DNA from: Desulfobacula sp.
Lineage (GTDB): Bacteria; Desulfobacterota; Desulfobacteria; Desulfobacterales; Desulfobacteraceae
Length of the DNA: 14,781 nucleotides
Direction: 5' to 3'
Assembly (NCBI GenBank): GCA_011390085.1
Contig: JAABTB010000019.1
Location: forward strand, 1 to 14,781
The first letter of the stretch is position 1, and every line of letters begins with the position of its first letter. Under the pieces are notes generated by a model. That model made no database searches. It was not told where the DNA came from and saw only the letters and a program-made list of their open reading frames with translations. A program made the position numbers and the translations under genes. Below, piece by piece: positions 6,000 to 14,216 of the stretch.

Positions 6000-7772
6000 A
6001 TGAAAAAACGATCACTGGTTTCACCCCTGCTGCCGGCAGGGGTTTTATTGATTCTTTTGCCGATCTTCACCTTCATGACCCTGGACCGGCTGGAAAGGCA
6101 AAAGGAGTTTTTCACCCAGCAATTGCTGGAAAAGGGAACGGCCCTGGTCCGGACCTTTGAGGCCGGGACAAGGACAGGGATGGTGACCATGCGCTGGGGC
6201 GCACCCAGAATCCAGGCCATGGTATTTGAAACGGCATTACAGCCTGAAGTGGTGTATGTGATGATTGTCTCCAGGGAAGGGAAAATCCTTGCCCATTCCG
6301 ATATGGATCAGGTGGGCCGGGACATGGGGGATATGCCCCGGCTCGAAGAGATCAGCCCGGACCCGGGCCGGATTCTTTACAGGATCAAACCCTCAGACGA
6401 GGAGGGAGAGGTATTTGAAGTCTATAAGCGATTTGTGCCGGTCCGCCGGGAAGGGCTGCATGGCCGCGGCAGAATGAGGGCCATGCAGATGATGCACGAT
6501 GAGGACCTGCCCCGGGAGAGTCCGGAGGGTCAGGTGGGCCGGGACTGGAGCAGGCCCTATCTTGAGAATCAAAGAAATGACCTTCCGGACCCGGCGGAAC
6601 ATTATATTTTCGCCGGACTTTCCATGAAAAAGGAAAGGCTGGCCAAGGAACGGTTTTTAAAAGAGACCCTGTTCCGGGGCGTGTTTTGGTTCATCCTGGG
6701 ATGCGCCGGCATGATTGCGCTTTTGGCCTTCCAGGCCTATAGGGCGGCCAGGGCATCCCTGACCCAGGTCAAGGCCTTTTCCGACCAGGTGATCCAGAAA
6801 ATGCCTTCGGGGCTTGTGACGGTGGATAGGGAAAATCACATCACGTCCATGAACCAGGCGGCCAGGGATATCCTGGGCCCGGACCTTACCCGTCCCTTTC
6901 CTGAAATGACGGATCTGATAAAGGAAATGGAAATATCCGGGAAACAGGTCAACCGGGATATGGATCTTGAAATTGCCCCCGGCCGGAGGGTTTTTATCGA
7001 TATTACGGCATCCCCTGTCCGGGCCTTTGAAGATGAGGTCACAGGGTATGTCTTTCTTTTCCGGGACCTGACCCAGATCAGCGAACTGAAAAAGCAGGTG
7101 GAAACCAACCGGCGGCTGGCCGCCATCGGCAAACTGGCCGCCGGGGTGGCCCATGAAATCCGGAATCCCTTGAGTTCCATCAAGGGCTTTGCCACCTATT
7201 TCGGCAAACGCTTTGAAAAAAACGAAGACGACAGGGAAACGGCCCTCATCATGGTGAAGGAAGTGGATCGCATCAACCGGTCCATCACCCAGTTGCTGGA
7301 GTTTGCAAAACCCCTGGCCGTGGAAAAAAAGGATGTGGATCTCCGGGAGATGATCGACCATTCCCTGAAGCTGATCCACCATGATCTGGAGCAAAAGGGA
7401 ATCAAAACAGAGGTCAGCCTGGATACCCGGAAAACTTTGATTTACACTGACGGAGACCGGATGAACCAGGTTCTTCTGAACCTTTACATCAATGCCGTGG
7501 CAGCCCTGGAAAAGGGCGGGACCCTGGCCGTCAGCGTAAAGGATACGGATCAAAAAGACGGGGTGGAGATCCGGGTCAAAGATAACGGCACCGGCATTGA
7601 CGAGGCCTTCCTAGATCAGATATTTGACCCCTATGTGACAAGCCGTCCAACGGGCACCGGCCTTGGGCTTTCAATTGTCCACCGCATCATTGAAAACCTG
7701 GGGGGCAGTATCCGTGTGGAAAGCAAAAAAGGCCGGGGGACCTGTTTTATTATCAATCTGCCGGTTTCGTGA
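6000..7772 (+). CDS. ZraS/NtrB-type membrane sensor histidine kinase
   Basis: 590 aa. Transmembrane segment 1 is at ~9-27, a periplasmic domain at ~30-220, and transmembrane segment 2 at ~225-247 (FRGVFWFILGCAGMIALLAF). A PAS domain (~258-365) is followed by the kinase core: H385 in the H-box AAGVAHEIRNPLSSIKG, an N-box near 495 (NLYINAV), DNGTGID and GTGLGLSIV. The periplasmic domain contains a Met/His/Arg-rich stretch (~153-168, with MRAMQMMHDED), a possible metal-contact segment (inference). It should phosphorylate the response regulator encoded 15 bp downstream in response to a periplasmic signal, most simply metal or envelope stress by analogy with ZraS. It is divergent from the ZraP-like gene and has a sigma-54 promoter upstream. 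The ribosome site is weak (AAAGAAAAA). It is longer than E. coli ZraS (about 465 aa) because of the larger sensor region and PAS domain. Confidence 0.9.
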   Translation: MKKRSLVSPLLPAGVLLILLPIFTFMTLDRLERQKEFFTQQLLEKGTALVRTFEAGTRTGMVTMRWGAPRIQAMVFETALQPEVVYVMIVSREGKILAHSDMDQVGRDMGDMPRLEEISPDPGRILYRIKPSDEEGEVFEVYKRFVPVRREGLHGRGRMRAMQMMHDEDLPRESPEGQVGRDWSRPYLENQRNDLPDPAEHYIFAGLSMKKERLAKERFLKETLFRGVFWFILGCAGMIALLAFQAYRAARASLTQVKAFSDQVIQKMPSGLVTVDRENHITSMNQAARDILGPDLTRPFPEMTDLIKEMEISGKQVNRDMDLEIAPGRRVFIDITASPVRAFEDEVTGYVFLFRDLTQISELKKQVETNRRLAAIGKLAAGVAHEIRNPLSSIKGFATYFGKRFEKNEDDRETALIMVKEVDRINRSITQLLEFAKPLAVEKKDVDLREMIDHSLKLIHHDLEQKGIKTEVSLDTRKTLIYTDGDRMNQVLLNLYINAVAALEKGGTLAVSVKDTDQKDGVEIRVKDNGTGIDEAFLDQIFDPYVTSRPTGTGLGLSIVHRIIENLGGSIRVESKKGRGTCFIINLPVS

Positions 7773-7787
7773 AAGGACGAAGAAAAG

Positions 7788-9128
7788 ATGAAGAAAATTC
7801 TGGTTGTGGATGATGACAAGGCCCATTTAAGGATGCTCAAAACCCTGATGACGGACTGGGGGTATGAGATCCATGAGGCCGACGACGGGGCAACTGCCGT
7901 GGCCCTGGTCAGGGAAAAATCCTTTGACATGGTTCTGACGGATATGAAAATGGTCCATATGTCGGGCATGGAAGCCTTGCAGCAGATCAAGGCCTATAAC
8001 CCCTCCCTTCCCGTGATCATCATGACGGCCTATTCATCGGTCCAAACCGCGGTGAACGCTTTGAAAATCGGGGCCTATGACTATCTCACCAAACCTCTGG
8101 ATTTCGACAAGCTGAAATTGACCATTGAACGGGTATTTGAAAGCCTTTATCTGAAAACGGAAAACCAGACGCTGAAAATCCGACTCAAGGAAAAATCCCT
8201 GAACCATGATATCATCGGAAACAGTCCGGCCATCCAGGCGCTTCTGGATACCATCCGGATGGTGGCGCCCACGGACGCCAATGTCCTTGTGATGGGGGAG
8301 TCCGGGACCGGCAAGGAACTGGTATCCGCCGCCATTCACGATAATTCGCCCAGAAAACACCAGCCCTTTGTCCGGATCAATTGTGCGGCCATTACGGAAA
8401 CCCTGCTGGAGTCCGAGCTGTTCGGCCATGAAAAAGGATCCTTTACCGGGGCCGACAAAACCCGGAAGGGAAAATTCCTTCTGGCAGACAAGGGCAGCAT
8501 CCTTCTGGATGAAATCGGCGAGATGAGTCTGGCCATGCAGGCAAAACTCTTGCGGGTGATCCAGGAAAAAGAAATCACTCCCGTAGGAAGCGACCAGAAC
8601 ATCAAGACCGATGTCCGGGTCATCGCCTCCACCAACCGGGATTTAAAGAAAATGGCGGAAGAGGGCTTGTTCCGCCATGATCTCTATTACCGCCTCAATG
8701 TGGTCAGCATTGAAATCCCGCCCCTGCGGAAAAGAAAAGAGGACATCCCGTCCCTGGCCCTGTATTTTCTGGAATTGTTTTCCAAAAAGAACAAAAGGGA
8801 TATTAAGGGGTTTTCACCCGATGCCATGGATGCCATGATCCGGTATGACTGGGAGGGCAATGTCAGGGAATTGATGAACTGCGTGGAAAGGGGGGTGGTA
8901 TTGGCCAGATCCGATTATATCGGCACGGAAGATCTTTCCTTTGTCCCGGCCCAGAAAAACGAAGATCGGCCTGAACCGGATGAACCCGGCAGCCTTTCCC
9001 GCATCGAAGAAAAGGCCATCCTGTCCACCCTGGAATCTTCCCGGGGCAATAAGAGCGAGACCGCCCGAAAACTGGGAATCACCCGGAAGACCCTGCTGAA
9101 AAAATTAAAACAGTATGGGAAAATATAA
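7788..9128 (+). CDS. ZraR/NtrC-family sigma-54-dependent response regulator
   Basis: 446 aa, the usual length for this family. The receiver domain (1-120) has the acidic pocket VVDDD and phospho-acceptor D52 (VLTDMKM), with a conserved K in YLTKPLD. The AAA+ domain (~143-370) has Walker A GESGTGKE (~170-177), the sigma-54 contact loop as GSFTGA (~217-222) rather than the common GAFTGA, Walker B ILLDEIGEM, and arginine-finger region residues downstream. The C-terminus (~405-446) is a Fis-type HTH ending in ARKLGITRKTLLKKLKQYGK. It should bind an upstream enhancer as an oligomer and open sigma-54 promoters, here those at 5691-5706 and 5895-5910. It is co-transcribed with the kinase (15-bp gap, AAGGA upstream). 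It ends 6 bp from the tail of the convergent tyrA with no terminator visible between them. Confidence 0.94.
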   Translation: MKKILVVDDDKAHLRMLKTLMTDWGYEIHEADDGATAVALVREKSFDMVLTDMKMVHMSGMEALQQIKAYNPSLPVIIMTAYSSVQTAVNALKIGAYDYLTKPLDFDKLKLTIERVFESLYLKTENQTLKIRLKEKSLNHDIIGNSPAIQALLDTIRMVAPTDANVLVMGESGTGKELVSAAIHDNSPRKHQPFVRINCAAITETLLESELFGHEKGSFTGADKTRKGKFLLADKGSILLDEIGEMSLAMQAKLLRVIQEKEITPVGSDQNIKTDVRVIASTNRDLKKMAEEGLFRHDLYYRLNVVSIEIPPLRKRKEDIPSLALYFLELFSKKNKRDIKGFSPDAMDAMIRYDWEGNVRELMNCVERGVVLARSDYIGTEDLSFVPAQKNEDRPEPDEPGSLSRIEEKAILSTLESSRGNKSETARKLGITRKTLLKKLKQYGKI

Positions 9129-9134
9129 GCCGGA

Positions 9135-10277
9135 TCAGAATCTTTCAATGAGCCGGTTGATGAGATAGGTGCTTTCCCGCAGGGCCTGTTCGCTGAAGGG
9201 GCCGAACCACTGGGCGATCTCATTGAAGCGGGATACAAAAAGCGCCTTGTCGTTATTTTCCAGCATTTCAAGATGGCCGGCCAGGGAAGCAAGATATTCT
9301 TTTAACAGAAGCCTTCTCTCTTTTGTGGCAAAAATAATTTCCGAATACAGATCGCTGTCCTGGGCAAAGAGCCTTCCCACCATCCCCAGTTCCAGGCGGT
9401 AGATGGGGCTTGAAAATTCAAGGGTTTTTTCCAGGCGGACATGCTTTTCATACAAAAACCGGCCAAAGCAGAAGGTGGCGAAATGGCGCAGGGCCTGAAC
9501 GATTTCCATGACCTCGTCATGTTCCTTTGCCCCGGCTTGAACCATGACCGCTCCCCAGAGGGTAAACTGATCAATGAGCCAGCGGCATTGATCCGGAGCG
9601 CGGCCCGGCGTGACCACCATGATCTGTTTGTCGAGGGAGGTCGAGGTGGGCCCGAAGATGGGGTGAAGGCCCAATACCGGTCCCGGATGGGAATCCAGCA
9701 TTTTTTTCAGGGGCTTTTCCTTGATGCTTGTCAGATCGGCCAGAAGGGTTTCCGGAGAAAGAAAGGGGGCGATCTTGTCAATGACAGCCCCGGTTTTATC
9801 AATGGGAACGGACACCAGGGCCAGGTCGATGTCTTCGCACAGAGCCCCTGCCTTGTCCCAGCCGGATTCGGTAAGAATCCGGACCTGGTACCCGGATTTT
9901 TGAAACAGGGATACAAAAAGGCCGCCCATCTGCCCTGCACCGCCGATGATAAGGATCCTGGCCCCGGGCCGGACGCCCTTATGGGCCATTTTGTCGGTCT
10001 GCTCCACACGGGATTGCCTCAGGATGACCCGGTAAAGGTCTTCAAGAAAATCCGGTTCAAGCCCGGCCTTTTCCGCCGAGGCCCTGAGTTTTGAGATCAG
10101 ATCCTCTTCCCTGGCGGGATGGTACACCGGCACATGGTATTTTTTCTTCAGGCGCACCACTTTTTCAACCTGGGCCTGGCGTTTGGCCAAAAGGGAAAGA
10201 ATCCGGGAATCAATGTCGTCGATCTCGTTGCGAAGCGGGATGATTTCTTCTTCAAATGCAGGTTTGTCTTCGTTCAT
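9135..10277 (-). CDS. tyrA: Bifunctional chorismate mutase / prephenate dehydrogenase (T-protein)
   Basis: 380 aa from the ATG at 10277, which has AAAGGA upstream and puts the N-terminus close to that of E. coli TyrA; an ATG at 10343 would add 22 non-conserved residues. Residues ~6-95 are an AroQ-type chorismate mutase (LRNEIDDIDSRILSLLAKR, then VPVYHPAREE). Residues ~105 onward form the NAD-dependent prephenate dehydrogenase: Rossmann IIGGAGQMGG (~109-118), VSVPID, LADLTSIK, and the catalytic-His motif GLHPIFGP (His near 204). It converts chorismate to prephenate and then to 4-hydroxyphenylpyruvate for tyrosine synthesis in the cytoplasm. No other aromatic-pathway gene is nearby, so it appears to be a single-gene unit. 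This CM–PDH fusion order is the one best known from enteric bacteria. Confidence 0.93.
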   Translation of the reverse strand: MNEDKPAFEEEIIPLRNEIDDIDSRILSLLAKRQAQVEKVVRLKKKYHVPVYHPAREEDLISKLRASAEKAGLEPDFLEDLYRVILRQSRVEQTDKMAHKGVRPGARILIIGGAGQMGGLFVSLFQKSGYQVRILTESGWDKAGALCEDIDLALVSVPIDKTGAVIDKIAPFLSPETLLADLTSIKEKPLKKMLDSHPGPVLGLHPIFGPTSTSLDKQIMVVTPGRAPDQCRWLIDQFTLWGAVMVQAGAKEHDEVMEIVQALRHFATFCFGRFLYEKHVRLEKTLEFSSPIYRLELGMVGRLFAQDSDLYSEIIFATKERRLLLKEYLASLAGHLEMLENNDKALFVSRFNEIAQWFGPFSEQALRESTYLINRLIERF

Positions 10278-10399
10278 GGTGTCCTTTCTCTTGTCAGCCT
10301 CGAAGAATGGATTATCATGAATCTTCATCTCTTTCAAGCCCAACTGCCGGGTCCTGTTCAGTGAAGGCCCAATCGTCTCAAAAAAACCCCAGGCCCGCC

Positions 10400-10428
10400 T
10401 TGTTTAATCCATATATTTGGTTTATAGA
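10400..10428 (+). promoter_or_regulatory. Candidate sigma-70 promoter of the PilZ gene
   Basis: TTGTTT (10400-10405), 17 bases, TATAGA (10423-10428), about 50 bp before the PilZ start, within the 202-bp gap between tyrA and this gene. Nothing else clear is seen in the gap apart from a 7-base A-run. Confidence 0.4.
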
Positions 10429-10479
10429 AAAATAGGCCCACAGAAGATAACAATCACCACAAACCGATGATGGAACCCG

Positions 10480-10911
10480 ATGATGAAAACAGATATGAAA
10501 CTTCAGGACGAAATTATCAAAAGAGTTCGCAATCTGACCCAGGCCCGGCAGGAAGAGATCCTGGGGATTCTGAAATCCTGGCAGACCGGAAAACAGAGGG
10601 AATACCAGCGCCTGCAGACAAAGGCCGAAATCGATGTCGTGGTGGGAGACCGGGTGATCCGGACCGAGAACGCGGATATCAGTGCCGGCGGCCTTTTTAT
10701 CCAGGCATCGGGAAAATTTGAGCCCCATGAAAGCGTTCGCATTGTTTTCACCGTACCGGGATCACCCAAGCCATTCAAACTTCAGGGAAGCATTGCCAGG
10801 GTGGAAGAAACCGGGATCGCCATCCAATTTGAAAACATCACCCCTTATTTCAAAGAGATTCTTGATGACGTGATCTGGGAAAACAAGGACCCGGAAAAGG
10901 CTAATTCCTGA
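10480..10911 (+). CDS. PilZ domain protein, predicted c-di-GMP receptor
   Basis: 143 aa. A charged N-terminal helix (~7-43) precedes a single PilZ domain (~40-130). Both parts of the c-di-GMP site are present: R40-E-Y-Q-R44 (RxxxR) and D66-I-S68-A-G-G71 (DxSxxG). Beta-strand segments such as GGLFIQ, VRIVFTVPG and GIAIQFENI follow. There is no signal peptide or membrane span, so it should be cytoplasmic, likely coupling c-di-GMP to motility, secretion or another output through an unknown partner. Start: ATGs at 10480 and 10483 are both possible; a weak GGA lies at 10472-10474. Its 3' end overlaps the convergent MFS gene by 11 bp. No neighbouring diguanylate cyclase or flagellar gene is in the window. 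Confidence 0.85.
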   Translation: MMKTDMKLQDEIIKRVRNLTQARQEEILGILKSWQTGKQREYQRLQTKAEIDVVVGDRVIRTENADISAGGLFIQASGKFEPHESVRIVFTVPGSPKPFKLQGSIARVEETGIAIQFENITPYFKEILDDVIWENKDPEKANS

Positions 10912-12118
10912 TCGTATCCCCACCCCTTTGCCGCGGATGAATCCGGGAAAGAAAAAAGCTTAAAACAACTCCAAGACCGGCAACACACCCCAGGAACCAT
11001 GATCCCGCCGTCCAGGAACCGGTTTGTGATACCAAAAAGGCAAGAACCGGAGGGCCGATGACCTGGCCGAATTGCCCGAACTGGACCACCAGCCCGTTGG
11101 TGGTGGCAACCAGATTTTTGGATGGCGCATAAGCCGGAACCGCTCCCAGGACACAGGCCGGAATCAGCCCGCCGAAAATTGAAAAGATCAGGCAACCTGA
11201 ATAATTGATGATAAAATGAGGGGTATCCAGGTAGATGACCATGGCGCTGATTCCCATGACCACCCCGGCCAGGGCAATGAGTTTGAAACGGGCCAGGCCC
11301 ATTTCCAGCAGCCTGCCGGCGGCAAGGTTGCCGAAAATATTCACAAAGACCATGCCTGCCGTCAGAAGTGAGGCTTCGGATTTTGAAAATCCGTATTTTT
11401 CATTGATCAGGGTGGGTAAAAATCCCATGACCGTAAGCCATTGAAGGGCATAGGTGACGAAGATCAGGGAGAGAACCAGGGGGCCGGGGCTTTTCAGGGT
11501 CGTGACCATATCCTGCCGGATTTTTTTAAACCGGATTCCCCGGGACGGGTTCATAAACCGGATAGGGGCGGTCTTTTTGGACAATAAAAGGGTATAGGCC
11601 GACAGGACGACGGCATTGATCTGCCATACGCCTCTCCAGTCCGTGCCCATCAGGATCACCGGCAAAAGGACCATCATGAGAGAGACGCCCAGAGGAACAT
11701 AACAGGTCCAGATGGAAAGGGCGAGTTTCAAATCCCTGGGTTTCACCACCTGGAAAATCAGGGTCGGCGTACTGATGATGACGGCCAGGAAACCGGTCCC
11801 CTCAAGAATCCGGGTTGCCAGAAGGCCCGGATAGGAAAGGGCAAATGATCCCAAAAGGGAGCCGGTCGCCTGGAGGACAAGCCCGGCCAGCATGAGGCGG
11901 CGATGGCCCACGGCATCGGCAATGGCGCCGGTGAAGGTTCCCATGAGAAGCCCGGTAAAGGTAAAAACAGACAAGAGCCATCCGGCATCGAAGAGGCTGA
12001 TGCCGAGATCGGCCCTCATGTCCGATAGAACCGGCGGAACCTTTCCCACCTGGAAGGCCGACAGGATGCCGGCCCCGAAAAGAATGAAGATCAGTCCCCA
12101 TGGGCTTTTGGTGTTCAT
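10901..12118 (-). CDS. MFS family transporter
   Basis: 405 aa, about 12 hydrophobic segments in two halves. The MFS motif A is seen in the loop after TM2 (GAIADAVGHRRLM, ~64-76). LEGTGFLAVI (~110) lies in TM4, and a hydrophilic central loop (~190-215) separates the halves. The second half contains AAGRLLEMG, a weak motif-A copy. Length and layout fit a 12-TM drug/anion/organic-acid type proton-coupled transporter; the substrate cannot be predicted, and there is no neighbouring enzyme gene to suggest one. The ATG at 12118 has AAGGA 6-7 bases upstream. The 3' end overlaps the PilZ gene tail to tail, so both mRNAs share complementary 3' ends. It is divergent from the PAS kinase gene across ~180 bp. 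Confidence 0.9.
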   Translation of the reverse strand: MNTKSPWGLIFILFGAGILSAFQVGKVPPVLSDMRADLGISLFDAGWLLSVFTFTGLLMGTFTGAIADAVGHRRLMLAGLVLQATGSLLGSFALSYPGLLATRILEGTGFLAVIISTPTLIFQVVKPRDLKLALSIWTCYVPLGVSLMMVLLPVILMGTDWRGVWQINAVVLSAYTLLLSKKTAPIRFMNPSRGIRFKKIRQDMVTTLKSPGPLVLSLIFVTYALQWLTVMGFLPTLINEKYGFSKSEASLLTAGMVFVNIFGNLAAGRLLEMGLARFKLIALAGVVMGISAMVIYLDTPHFIINYSGCLIFSIFGGLIPACVLGAVPAYAPSKNLVATTNGLVVQFGQFGQVIGPPVLAFLVSQTGSWTAGSWFLGCVAGLGVVLSFFLSRIHPRQRGGDTIRN

Positions 12119-12233
12119 TGGCGTTTCCTTTTTTATTGTTCAAAGGGCATTTTTTTACCATATCCGGATCAAACTGGATACTTTATTTTTTACCGACACC
12201 TGTCCCGCATTTCCCTGCCCTTCAATCCATGGC

Positions 12234-12260
12234 TTGACAAAAAAAGGTCGGGCGTATTAG
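12234..12260 (+). promoter_or_regulatory. Candidate sigma-70 promoter of the PAS histidine kinase gene
   Basis: A perfect -35 TTGACA at 12234-12239 is followed 15 bases later by TATTAG (12255-12260). Spacing is short, so the -10 assignment is uncertain. It lies ~40 bp before the start codon. Confidence 0.4.
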
Positions 12261-12299
12261 GTTGAATACGGACTGCCATTGAAAATAAAGGAGAATATC

Positions 12300-14126
12300 A
12301 TGAAGGACCACACCCCAAAGCTCCTGGATGCCCTGGATGCCTTTGAAGACGGCATTTATATCGTCAGTGACGACTATACGGTCGAATATATGAACAAATA
12401 CATGAAGGTCTTGTTCGGGGACAGGATCGGCAATAAATGCCACCAGGTGCTGGTGGGATCGGATAAACCCTGTGACTGGTGCAATTTCCAAGATATTTTT
12501 AAAAAAGGGGAAACCCATCATAGCGAGGTGTATATTGAATCGGTGGACAAATTTTTCTCCTTGTCGGAAATGCCGGTGGCCAACCAGGATGGCACGCGGT
12601 CCAAACTTTCCATATACCGGGATATCACCCATTCCGTCCGGCAGGAGGAAAAACTCAAATCTTCCAGGGAAAGCTACCAGAGACTGTTTAAGCATGTAGG
12701 GTGCGGGGTCTTTATCAGCAGCAAGGAGGGCCGGTTCCTGGATGTCAACCCCACGCTTTTGAAAATGCTGGGATACCAGGATAAGGAGGAATTTCTATCC
12801 CTTGACCTGGCCAGGGATGTATATTTAAGTCCCGCCGACCGGCAGAAATATACGGAAAATATTGAAAAAAAAGGCAAGGTGGTGGACTACGAGGTCAAAT
12901 GGCGGCGCCGGGACGGACATATTATCCATATCCTTTTGACCGGCAATGTCCGGTATGGGAGCAAAGGGGAAATTTTAGGATATGAGGGCATCGTCGTGGA
13001 CCAGACCCGGAGGAAAAAGTATGAGATTGAATTAAAAGAGGCCCATGATTTCCTGGACAAGATTATTTCATGCTCTCCCAACGCCATCATGGCCATGGAT
13101 ACCAAAAGCGTCATCCGGCTCTGGAATCAGGGCGCGGAAACTGTCTTTGGGCTGAAAGCGTCGGAAGTGGTCGGGAAAATGAATATCCCCCAGATTTTTT
13201 CCATCAAGGTGGCCAAAAAAGTCAATGAAATGCTCAGGGATGAAAATTTCGGGGGTAAGGGCAAGCTGAATTCTTATCCGTTGAATTTTACAAAAGATAA
13301 TGGGGAAATGGTGGAAGGAAACCTGTCCGCCAGCCTGATCTATGACGAAAAAGGCGAGGAAGTGGCATCGGTGGGTTTGTTTGTGGATTTAAAGGAAAGG
13401 CTCCGGACGGAAAGGGAACTGAGCGCGGCGCGGCAGCACCTGCTTCAGTCCGAAAAACTGGCCGCCATGGGGCGGCTCACCTCCCAGATTGCCCACGAAC
13501 TGAACAATCCGCTCTTCGGCATCATGAATACCCTTGAATTGATGAAAACCGAGATTTCTCCTGATAATAAGCGCCGGCGTCTCCTGGACATGTCCTTGTC
13601 CGAGATCGTCCGCCTGGCGGACATGCTCAAAAAAATGCTCTCCTTTTCAAGGCCTGACCAAGACAAGCGGGTGGAAATGGATATCAATGTGGTCCTTGAT
13701 GAACTCCTGCTTCTCTACGAAAAACGGTTCAGGGAAAACAGTATCAAGGTCCATCTCGATCTGGCCGAAAATCCGGGGATTATCCTGGCTTCCCGGGACC
13801 AGCTCCGCCAGGTCTTTATCAATATGTTTTCCAATGCCATGTATGCCATGCCCGACGGCGGGAATCTGGAAATTTCCACCCGGATTTCAGGGGACAGGCT
13901 TTATATTGTGATCCGGGATACGGGAACAGGGATCAAGCCCGAACACATCAAAAAGATATTCGATTCCTTTTTTACAACCAAAACAGAGAGTGTCCAGGGC
14001 GTGGGCCTGGGCCTTTCCGTGTGCTACGGGTTCGTCAAAGACCATGACGGCGACATCACGGTGGAGTCTGAAGAAGGCCAATGGACCAAGTTTACCATCA
14101 TGCTGCCCCTTTCGGGGGGTCGGTAG
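12300..14126 (+). CDS. Soluble multi-PAS sensor histidine kinase (orphan)
   Basis: 608 aa from the ATG at 12300, with AAAGGAG 6-7 bases upstream; a TTG at 12279 would place the ribosome site inside the gene. There are no membrane segments, so it is cytoplasmic. Three PAS domains occupy ~5-115, ~125-240 and ~250-365. PAS1 carries a cysteine motif, C47-H, then P-C58-D-W-C61, common in deltaproteobacterial kinases and possibly a metal or redox site (inference). PAS2 and PAS3 have typical signatures (GRFLDVNPTLLKMLGY; NAIMAMDTKSVIRLWNQGAE). The kinase core has H399 in SQIAHELNNPLFGI, N-box NMFSNAMYAM, DTGTGI and GVGLGLSV. A short coiled coil (~370-390) links PAS3 to the core. No receiver gene lies beside it; the partner is elsewhere, or possibly the truncated HTH gene at the right edge belongs to a regulator. 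Confidence 0.92.
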   Translation: MKDHTPKLLDALDAFEDGIYIVSDDYTVEYMNKYMKVLFGDRIGNKCHQVLVGSDKPCDWCNFQDIFKKGETHHSEVYIESVDKFFSLSEMPVANQDGTRSKLSIYRDITHSVRQEEKLKSSRESYQRLFKHVGCGVFISSKEGRFLDVNPTLLKMLGYQDKEEFLSLDLARDVYLSPADRQKYTENIEKKGKVVDYEVKWRRRDGHIIHILLTGNVRYGSKGEILGYEGIVVDQTRRKKYEIELKEAHDFLDKIISCSPNAIMAMDTKSVIRLWNQGAETVFGLKASEVVGKMNIPQIFSIKVAKKVNEMLRDENFGGKGKLNSYPLNFTKDNGEMVEGNLSASLIYDEKGEEVASVGLFVDLKERLRTERELSAARQHLLQSEKLAAMGRLTSQIAHELNNPLFGIMNTLELMKTEISPDNKRRRLLDMSLSEIVRLADMLKKMLSFSRPDQDKRVEMDINVVLDELLLLYEKRFRENSIKVHLDLAENPGIILASRDQLRQVFINMFSNAMYAMPDGGNLEISTRISGDRLYIVIRDTGTGIKPEHIKKIFDSFFTTKTESVQGVGLGLSVCYGFVKDHDGDITVESEEGQWTKFTIMLPLSGGR

Positions 14127-14179
14127 AAAGCTCGCCCGTTTCACTGCCGGATCTTTGCCGTCTTTCGGGCGGCAGCCCA

Positions 14180-14207
14180 TTGACCAAACACATGAGATTC
14201 TTATGAT
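14180..14207 (+). promoter_or_regulatory. Candidate promoter of the rhodanese pseudogene
   Basis: TTGACC (14180-14185), 16 bases, TATGAT (14202-14207). The predicted start (~14214) is nearly on the ATG, so the transcript would be almost leaderless. AGGG at 14208-14211 may be the old ribosome site for ATG 14217, which would argue for a promoter further upstream. Confidence 0.3.
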
Positions 14208-14216
14208 AGGGTCATG

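Noticed and set aside
6657..7553. Open frame of 298 codons on the minus strand inside the sensor kinase
   Set aside because: Antisense shadow of the PAS/kinase core, which carries all expected motifs on the plus strand.
9441..10094. Open frame of 217 codons on the plus strand inside tyrA
   Set aside because: Antisense shadow; Gly/Pro-rich translation without recognisable domain.
14141..14175. CTGCC/GGCAG hairpin after the PAS kinase as a terminator
   Set aside because: The stem is short and interrupted and no T-run follows.
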